A program made the translations under genes and the position numbers. A stretch of DNA of 64,000 nucleotides from Bradyrhizobium yuanmingense (lineage in GTDB: Bacteria > Pseudomonadota > Alphaproteobacteria > Rhizobiales > Xanthobacteraceae), in assembly GCF_900094575.1 (NCBI RefSeq), contig NZ_FMAE01000009.1, positions 62,001 through 126,000 of the forward strand, read 5' to 3'. Shown one piece after another: positions 58,340-64,000 of the stretch. Each line of letters begins with the position of its first letter. Position 1 is the stretch's first letter. Below the pieces are notes generated by a model. It was not told where the DNA came from. It saw nothing but the letters and a program-made list of their open reading frames with translations, and did no database searches.

Positions 58340-59932
58340 ATGCTGGAACTGCGCAAGGACATCTTCGCCGACGAGCGCGACGATAATTTGAAGGAGATCG
58401 GCAAGGGCACGCAGCGGCAGGACATGCTCGGCCACATCACCGGCACGTCCAGCTATTTCAACGACCACCAGCTGCAGGGCATGCTGCACCTGAAGGTCGT
58501 GCGTTCGACCCAGGCCCATGCAAGGCTGCGCCGCATCGATACCACCGAGGCCGAGCGCTCGGCCGGCGTGCGCCGGATCATCCGCGGCGCGGACGTCCCA
58601 CGCAACTTGAACACGCTGCTCAGCCTGATCAACTTCGGCAAGGACGACGAGCCATCGCTGGCCGTCGACAAGGTTCGCTACAAGGGCGAGCCGATCATCG
58701 CCATCGTCGCCGACAGCGAGCGCGAGGCGTTCGAGGCGATCGCGAAGGTCAGGATCGACTACGAACCGCTGCCGACCGTGTTCGACGTCGAGGACGCGCT
58801 GAAACCGGGCGCGCCCGTCGTCAACGAGACCTATCCGAAGAACGCCTTCATCTATCACGACGTCTATGATCACCAGCGCTTGCGCTTTGGCGATGCCGAT
58901 GCCGCGCTCGCGACCGCCGACCACGTGCTCGAACAGCGCTATCAGATGTCGCCGATCGAGCACGCGCCGACCGAGACCAACGGCGCCATCGCCGCACCCG
59001 ACACCAACGGCCGCTACGTCGTCTACACTTCGACGCAGGCGCTGTTCTTCTCGGTCGACACCTGCGCCAAGATCCTAGACGTGCCTTCCAACACCTTCCA
59101 TTTCATCGGCGGCACCGTCGGCGGCGGCTTTGGCGGCAAGGTGGATACGCTGACCGAACCACTCGCGATCCTCGGCGCCATGCTGACCGGGCGCCCGGTG
59201 CGCTACATGTTCGGCCGCGAGGAGGAGATGCAATACGGCCCACCGCGCGGCGCCGAGCGCATCTACATCAAGGACGGCGTGATGCGCGACGGCCGCATCG
59301 TCGCGCGCAAGATCCGCGCCTATTTCGACAGCGGCGCTTATACGCGGCTGTCGAGCTATGCCGCCGTGAAATGCGCCGCGCACCTGCCGGGGCCCTACAC
59401 CATCCCGAACGTCTATGGCGACGTCTATTGCGTCTTTACCAACCGCACGCCGGCAACGGCCATGCGCGGCTTCGGCGTCACCGCGATGGATTTTGCCATC
59501 GAATGCCAGATGGACAAGCTCGCAAACCTCGTCGGCATGGACCCGATGGAGTTCCGGATCCTGAATGCCTATCGCGACGGCGACATGAAGGCGCACCGGC
59601 GCGAAGCCAAGAACACCGCGCTGATCGAGTGCGTCCAGGTTGCGGCGGAGAAGGCCAAATGGCCAATCCGCGACGAGTTCAGGCGCGCCTCCTCGCGCAA
59701 GGACGGCGGCGGCAGCCGCGCCGTGATCCCGCCAACACCGACGGATTCGCGCAGCCGGCCCGCTGCGCCTGCGCAGCAGCGCACGACCTACGACCGCGCG
59801 CCGGTGACGGCGACAAGAGAGCCGCCGCGCGAACCACCTCCGCCGGCGCCGCCGCCTCCCCCGCCCCGCCCGGCCGCGCCATCGCACGGCGCGACCCGAT
59901 TCTCCTCCGTGTTCGGCACCAGGAGACGCTGA
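58340..59932 (+). CDS. Molybdenum hydroxylase large subunit, N-terminal half, with proline-rich tail
   Basis: This 530-residue protein covers the first half of a xanthine dehydrogenase-type large subunit: a hammerhead domain (about 30-140) and the first Mo-cofactor-binding part (GGTVGGGFGGK near 255, AMRGFGVTAMD near 375). After about residue 445 the homology stops and an 85-residue tail rich in Pro and Arg follows, ending in a normal stop. The second half of the subunit is the next gene, starting one base after that stop. In known enzymes both halves are one chain near 780 residues. The split is clean and both pieces are intact. Confidence 0.85.
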   Translation: MLELRKDIFADERDDNLKEIGKGTQRQDMLGHITGTSSYFNDHQLQGMLHLKVVRSTQAHARLRRIDTTEAERSAGVRRIIRGADVPRNLNTLLSLINFGKDDEPSLAVDKVRYKGEPIIAIVADSEREAFEAIAKVRIDYEPLPTVFDVEDALKPGAPVVNETYPKNAFIYHDVYDHQRLRFGDADAALATADHVLEQRYQMSPIEHAPTETNGAIAAPDTNGRYVVYTSTQALFFSVDTCAKILDVPSNTFHFIGGTVGGGFGGKVDTLTEPLAILGAMLTGRPVRYMFGREEEMQYGPPRGAERIYIKDGVMRDGRIVARKIRAYFDSGAYTRLSSYAAVKCAAHLPGPYTIPNVYGDVYCVFTNRTPATAMRGFGVTAMDFAIECQMDKLANLVGMDPMEFRILNAYRDGDMKAHRREAKNTALIECVQVAAEKAKWPIRDEFRRASSRKDGGGSRAVIPPTPTDSRSRPAAPAQQRTTYDRAPVTATREPPREPPPPAPPPPPPRPAAPSHGATRFSSVFGTRRR

Positions 59933-59933
59933 G

Positions 59934-60956
59934 ATGACCCGGCATCGTGGACGCGGCATGGCGTCGATCAACTACCCCATCGGCATGAATCTCGGCGGCG
60001 ATCCGAGCCAGGCGCTGGTGCATTCCAACCCGAGCGGCAAGTTCACCGTGGCGCTGTCGTCGATCGACCTTGGCCAGGGCATGAAATCTGTGACGCGGCA
60101 GATCTGCGCGGAGACGCTTGGCGTGCCGGTCGAGGACGTCTATGTCGACACCGCGGATTCCGATACCGGCCCGCACTGCATGGGCTCGTTCGCCTCGCGC
60201 GGCACCCATCGCGTCGGCAATGCCGTGATGGCCGCAGCCCGCGAGGCGCGCGGCGTGATGATGGAGGCCGCCGCCGAGGAGCTCGAGGTCAACGCCGCCG
60301 ATCTCGAAACCGACGGTCGCGGCAACATCCACGTCAAGGGCGCCCCGCACCGCTCGATCTCGACAAAGGACGTGGCCATTGCTGCGCAGTTCAAGCAGGG
60401 CAAGACCATCTCGGGCCGCGGCATCTTTCTCGTGCCGCTGTCGGATGTCGATCCTGAAACCGGCGAGATGTCGCCGGCGACCTGCTATGCCCATGCCTGC
60501 CTTGTCGCCGAGGTCGAGGTGGACGATGAGACCGGCGAGGTCGCGATGGTCCGGATGGACTCGGCTTACGAGCTCGGCCGTGCGCTCAATCCGCGCCTCG
60601 TCGAGCAGCAGCTGGTCGGCGGCGCTTGGATGGGCGTCAGCCACGCCCTCTACGAGACGCCGGAGCCGTACTATCCCGATCCTGTCCACGGGCCCCGCGA
60701 CTTCGTCGAATATCTGATGCCCGGTCCCGGCGACATCTGTCCGCATGATATCGCCGTGCTGGAGCGCCCCGCCCCTGACGGTCCGTTCGGGGGAAAAGGC
60801 CCTGGCGAGATGTGCGCCAATCCGGTACTGCCGGCGGTGGCGAATGCGATCTTCAACGCGGTGGGCGTTCGCATCGACGACCTGCCGATCACGCCGGAAA
60901 AGGTGCTGCGGGCGATCAAGGCGCAGGGCGGCGCGCGGCCGCAGGCGCGGCGTTAG
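59934..60956 (+). CDS. Molybdenum hydroxylase large subunit, C-terminal half
   Basis: This 340-residue protein is the second Mo-cofactor-binding half of the large subunit. It has LGQGMKS near 46-52, the SDTGPHCMGSFASRGT block, GRALNPRLVEQQLVGG, and GGKGPGEMCANP, with E292 in the position of the catalytic glutamate. It begins with an ATG one base after the stop of the N-terminal half. The two must assemble as separate chains to form the active site. The substrate is not evident; the active-site sequence does not match the CO dehydrogenase type. Confidence 0.87.
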   Translation: MTRHRGRGMASINYPIGMNLGGDPSQALVHSNPSGKFTVALSSIDLGQGMKSVTRQICAETLGVPVEDVYVDTADSDTGPHCMGSFASRGTHRVGNAVMAAAREARGVMMEAAAEELEVNAADLETDGRGNIHVKGAPHRSISTKDVAIAAQFKQGKTISGRGIFLVPLSDVDPETGEMSPATCYAHACLVAEVEVDDETGEVAMVRMDSAYELGRALNPRLVEQQLVGGAWMGVSHALYETPEPYYPDPVHGPRDFVEYLMPGPGDICPHDIAVLERPAPDGPFGGKGPGEMCANPVLPAVANAIFNAVGVRIDDLPITPEKVLRAIKAQGGARPQARR

Positions 60957-60966
60957 AGGATCGGCC

Positions 60967-61848
60967 GTGGCGGTTCGCAGCAACATCGTCGGCATCGACA
61001 GCCCGGAGGCGCTGGAGCGGGCGCTGCGGGCGGCCTATTATCTCGCCGACGAAGGGCTCGCGACCGCCGCCTATCTCGGCCTCGCGCTCGGCAAGCCGCT
61101 GCTGCTCGAAGGCGCGCCCGGCGTCGGCAAGACGGAGGCCGCCAAAGCCATCGCCGCCGTGCTCGGCCGCCGCCTGATCCGCCTGCAATGCTACGAGGGC
61201 ATCGACGCCTCTGCCGCGCTCTATGAGTGGAACTATCCACGCCAGATGCTGGCGATCCGTCAGGCCGGCGACGAGAGCATCGACATCTATGGCGAGACGT
61301 TCTTGATCGAGCGGCCGATGCTGGCGGCGCTGCGCGCACCTGATTCCACCGTGCTCCTGATCGATGAAATCGACCGCGCCGACCAGGAGTTCGAGGCCTT
61401 CCTGCTCGAATTCCTCTCCGACTTCCAGATCTCAATTCCCGAGCGTGGCACGGTCCGCGCGGCCGAGCGGCCGGTGGTCGTGCTCACCTCGAACCGGACC
61501 CGCGATCTGCACGAAGCCTTGCGCCGCCGCTGCGTCTATCACTGGATCGATTATCCGACGGCGGAGCGCGAGGCACGCATCATCATGATGCGCGCCTCCA
61601 GCGTCGCCGAAGCCACGGCCCGCGCCGTCGTCGCGGCCGTCGAGAGATTGCGGCGCGAACCGCTGAGCAAGGCCCCCGGGATCGCCGAAGCCGTCGACTG
61701 GGCCGAGGCCGCGACCCTCCTCAACAAGGGCGGCGCGCGCTGGCCTGATGCCTTCAAACGCTCGATCGGCGTCGCGCTGAAGGACGAAGAGGACCTGCAC
61801 TTCATCGCGCCGCGGCTCGATGCCATGCTCGCGGAGGCGACCGCATGA
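60967..61848 (+). CDS. MoxR-type AAA ATPase (CoxD-like)
   Basis: This 293-residue ATPase starts with a GTG at 60967 and has Walker A GAPGVGKT at 49-56 and Walker B VLLIDEIDRA near 126-135, then TSNRTRDLHEALRRR. MoxR proteins work with VWA-domain partners to mature metalloenzymes; CoxD does so for the Mo-Cu CO dehydrogenase. It overlaps the VWA gene by four bases. Confidence 0.92.
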   Translation: MAVRSNIVGIDSPEALERALRAAYYLADEGLATAAYLGLALGKPLLLEGAPGVGKTEAAKAIAAVLGRRLIRLQCYEGIDASAALYEWNYPRQMLAIRQAGDESIDIYGETFLIERPMLAALRAPDSTVLLIDEIDRADQEFEAFLLEFLSDFQISIPERGTVRAAERPVVVLTSNRTRDLHEALRRRCVYHWIDYPTAEREARIIMMRASSVAEATARAVVAAVERLRREPLSKAPGIAEAVDWAEAATLLNKGGARWPDAFKRSIGVALKDEEDLHFIAPRLDAMLAEATA

Positions 61849-62963
61849 GCATCGAGCCGCAGCTCCCGCGCGCTGCCCGCACCTTTGTTTCCTTCGTCGC
61901 CCTGCTGCGCGCCAACGGCTTCGCCGTCGCGCCGGAGCAGACCACCGCGTTCCTCGCGGCGATTGCGCTGCTCGGACCGCGCAAGCTCGAGGACATCAAG
62001 CAATCTGCGCTCGCCACCCTAGCCCCTCCGCCCGAGCGCCGCGCCACCTTCGATCGGCTGTTCGACCTGCATTTCCGCGGCAGCGAGGCGATCGAGCGTG
62101 CCGACGACGGCGAGGACGACGAGACCGTCCGTCTGCAGGAGGAAGGTCGCGGCGACGAGGAGCCCCTGCTCTCCGACGAGGCCAACGAGTCCGGCCTGAC
62201 TGCATCGCGCACTGAGGCGCTGGTCGAGCGCCGCTTCGTGCAGCTATCCACGACCGATGCCCTCCGACGCCTGGCACGCGAGGCGCCGCGGCGCCTGCCA
62301 CGGCGGCGCGGGCACCGCCGCATGCGGGCGCGCCGCGGCCCCTTTGCCGACCTCCGCCGCACCTTGCGCGACAGCGTCCGCAGCGACGGCGAGATCCTGC
62401 GGCTCGGCCACATGAAACGGCGGCAACGGCCGCGCAAGGTGTTACTGCTGATCGACGTCTCCGGCTCGATGAAAAGCCGCACCGAGGAGAATATGAAGCT
62501 TGCGCATACGCTGGTGCAGGCCGCGCCCAATGTCGAGGTCTTCACCTTCGGCACGCGTCTGACCCGTGTCACCCGCGCGCTGCGGCTGAAACGGCGCGAG
62601 CAGGCGCTGAGCGCCGCGGCACATCTGGTCAGCGACTGGGACGGCGGCACTCGGATCGGCGACGCGCTGCAAGCGTTCCTGGCGGTCCCGCGGTTCGGCG
62701 GCTACGCCCGCGGCGCCGCTGTGATCATCGTCTCCGACGGGCTCGAGCGCGGCGAGCCGGACGCCCTCCGCGACGCCGTCGCGAAACTGTCGCGGCGGGC
62801 GTGGCGGCTGAGCTGGCTGACGCCGCTCGCGACAGGCCCCGCGTTCCGTCCGCAGACAGAAGCGCTGGTCGCGATCGAACGCTTCGTCGACGATCTCGTG
62901 GACGGCGGGTCGAGCGCCTCGATCGTCGCCCACGTCCTGGCACTGGGAAGGAGAGCTGCGTGA
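61845..62963 (+). CDS. VWA domain protein (CoxE-like)
   Basis: This 372-residue protein has a CoxE-type N-terminal part and a von Willebrand A domain with the MIDAS motif DVSGSMKS (D204, S206, S208). It is the partner of the MoxR ATPase and presumably helps insert or activate the Mo cofactor of the preceding hydroxylase. An acidic stretch is at about 84-115 and an Arg-rich one at 140-180. Its stop overlaps the amidohydrolase start as GTGA. Confidence 0.92.
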   Translation: MSIEPQLPRAARTFVSFVALLRANGFAVAPEQTTAFLAAIALLGPRKLEDIKQSALATLAPPPERRATFDRLFDLHFRGSEAIERADDGEDDETVRLQEEGRGDEEPLLSDEANESGLTASRTEALVERRFVQLSTTDALRRLAREAPRRLPRRRGHRRMRARRGPFADLRRTLRDSVRSDGEILRLGHMKRRQRPRKVLLLIDVSGSMKSRTEENMKLAHTLVQAAPNVEVFTFGTRLTRVTRALRLKRREQALSAAAHLVSDWDGGTRIGDALQAFLAVPRFGGYARGAAVIIVSDGLERGEPDALRDAVAKLSRRAWRLSWLTPLATGPAFRPQTEALVAIERFVDDLVDGGSSASIVAHVLALGRRAA

Positions 62964-63844
62964 ACGATATTGTCGACGGCCATCATCACATCTGGCGGCA
63001 GGCCGACCTGCCCTGGCTGACCGGCCCCATGCAGCCCCGCATCTTCGGACCGTACGAGCCGATCCGGCGCGATTATCCGATCCAGGAATATCTCGACGAT
63101 CTCAAGGACAGCAGCGTCACCCGTTCCGTCTATGTGCAGACCAACTGGGCGCCCGAGCATTTCGAGGAGGAGACCGCCTGGGTGCAGCGCACCTCCGACG
63201 AGCATGGCTGGCCGCACGGCATCGTCGCTTACGCCAATTTTGCGGCCGAGGACGTCCGTCCGCAGCTCGACCGCCTCAAGCGTTATCCGCTGCTGCGCGG
63301 GGTGCGCATGCAGCTGCATTGGCACGAGAACCCGCTCTATCGCTTCGCGGCGCGTCCGGATCTCTGCGCCGACCCGACGATCCGTCGCAATGTCGCACGT
63401 CTTTCCGATTACGGCTGGAGCTTCGATTTGCAGGTGTTCACGCCGCAGATGCCGGATGCTGCGCAGCTGGCCGAATCCTGTCCCGGCGTGACCTTCATCC
63501 TCCAGCATGCCGGCATGCTCGAGGATCTCTCGCCGGCTGGACGGGCGGCCTGGCGCGCCGGGATGGCCCGGCTCGCGAGTTGTCCGAACGTGGTCTCGAA
63601 ACTATCCGGGCTCGGCACCTTCATCCATCGCAACGATCCCGCGCATATCGCCGCCGTGCTCACCGATACCGTCGCGATCTTCGGCGCCGAGCGCTGCCTG
63701 TTCGGCTCCAATTTTCCGATCGAGAAATTGTGGACCAGTTATCGCGAGCTCGTCGCAGCCTTTCGCGGCGCCGCCGCCCCGTTCAGTGCGGAGCAGCAGG
63801 ATGCGATCTTCAGGACGACGGCGACGCGCGTCTATCGGCTTTGA
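62960..63844 (+). CDS. Amidohydrolase family 2 protein
   Basis: This 294-residue TIM-barrel hydrolase of the amidohydrolase_2 group begins with a GTG at 62960. It has the metal motif HHHIW at 8-12, LQLHWHENP-type second-strand histidines, and FGSNFPIEKLW as the late conserved block. Relatives hydrolyse lactones or decarboxylate aromatic acids. It follows the accessory genes in the same operon. Confidence 0.88.
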   Translation: MNDIVDGHHHIWRQADLPWLTGPMQPRIFGPYEPIRRDYPIQEYLDDLKDSSVTRSVYVQTNWAPEHFEEETAWVQRTSDEHGWPHGIVAYANFAAEDVRPQLDRLKRYPLLRGVRMQLHWHENPLYRFAARPDLCADPTIRRNVARLSDYGWSFDLQVFTPQMPDAAQLAESCPGVTFILQHAGMLEDLSPAGRAAWRAGMARLASCPNVVSKLSGLGTFIHRNDPAHIAAVLTDTVAIFGAERCLFGSNFPIEKLWTSYRELVAAFRGAAAPFSAEQQDAIFRTTATRVYRL

Positions 63845-63874
63845 CAGACAAGAAACGAGACGGGAGGGAAACGA

Positions 63875-64000
63875 ATGGCGCTGGAGATCAAGATCCTGGA
63901 CTACGGCGATATCGAGCTGGAATCGAGCTTCCTGGTGCTCGGCCGCGACTGCGGCCGCACCCGCCGCGTCCTCACGCTCGGCTTTTTGATCCTCGGTGGC
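63875..64000 (+). CDS. Start of a further gene, possibly metallo-hydrolase (N-acyl homoserine lactonase-like), cut by the window edge
   Basis: An ATG at 63875 follows a strong ribosome site (GGGAGGGAAACGA). The 42 codons present read MALEIKILDYGDIELESSFL and continue to GFLILGG at the edge. This resembles the first strands of metallo-beta-lactamase proteins of the lactonase type, but no metal motif is in view. It continues the upstream operon. Confidence 0.5.
   Translation, partial: MALEIKILDYGDIELESSFLVLGRDCGRTRRVLTLGFLILGG

Noticed and set aside
57764..58963. A 399-codon minus-strand frame across the Mo hydroxylase small and large subunit genes
   Set aside because: It spans two clear genes on the other strand and has no motif of its own.

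Overview
The window looks like a chromosomal catabolic region of an alphaproteobacterium close to Bradyrhizobium. The basis is high G+C coding sequence, long same-strand operons with 1-4 base overlaps, many branched-chain-amino-acid-type (Liv/HAAT) ABC transporters, and a G+C-rich palindromic repeat of the kind scattered through bradyrhizobial genomes. This placement is an inference; there is no rRNA, tRNA or housekeeping gene to fix it.

Layout. 1-0.65 kb: the 5' part of a TonB-dependent receptor. 0.9-6.3 kb (minus): an M20 amidohydrolase, then an operon with a two-domain aryl-CoA monooxygenase/Old-Yellow-Enzyme fusion, an acyl-CoA dehydrogenase and a Rid protein, divergent from a MarR regulator. 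7.1-14.5 kb (minus): a seven-gene operon (racemase, Ohr, thiolase-like protein, DUF35-SDR fusion, isatin-hydrolase-like cyclase, solute-binding protein, acyl-CoA ligase), divergent from transporter A (15.1-19.8 kb). 19.8-21.1 kb: lower-G+C scar with IS5-type transposase remnants and a small exported protein. 21.6-26.3 kb (minus): transporter B. 26.6-30.9 kb (minus): ring-cleavage operon (nitrilase, gentisate-dioxygenase-like cupin, FAH-family hydrolase, thioesterase, EthD-like protein). 31.0-35.9 kb (plus): indolepyruvate-oxidoreductase-like pair and two overlapping MarR genes. 35.9-41.0 kb (minus): SDR, acyl-CoA ligase and a complete Rieske dioxygenase with its reductase. 41.5-64 kb: LysR regulator, metallo-hydrolase, alpha/beta hydrolase, transporter C, Tm-1-like proteins, a giant flotillin, two CoxG-like proteins, a molybdenum hydroxylase with a split large subunit, its MoxR/VWA accessory pair and an amidohydrolase.

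How the genes may work together. The first 42 kb reads as an indole-3-acetate (auxin) degradation island. My reconstruction is: indole-3-acetonitrile to indole-3-acetate (nitrilase); oxygenation to dioxindole-3-acetate (Rieske dioxygenase plus reductase); CoA activation (ligase); retro-aldol cleavage to isatin plus acetyl-CoA (thiolase-like protein plus DUF35 partner); isatin to isatinate (isatin-hydrolase-like cyclase); isatinate to anthraniloyl-CoA plus CO2 (2-oxoacid oxidoreductase); then hydroxylation, thioester hydrolysis, ring cleavage and hydrolysis by the remaining enzymes. The families are visible in the sequence; the order and the substrates are inference. Two sets of shared palindromic sites at the promoters suggest two MarR-controlled regulons.

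The last 22 kb is a separate module whose substrate I cannot name. It joins transport, a Tm-1-like pair, a large membrane-anchored coiled-coil protein and a Mo hydroxylase, and is the less familiar part of the window.
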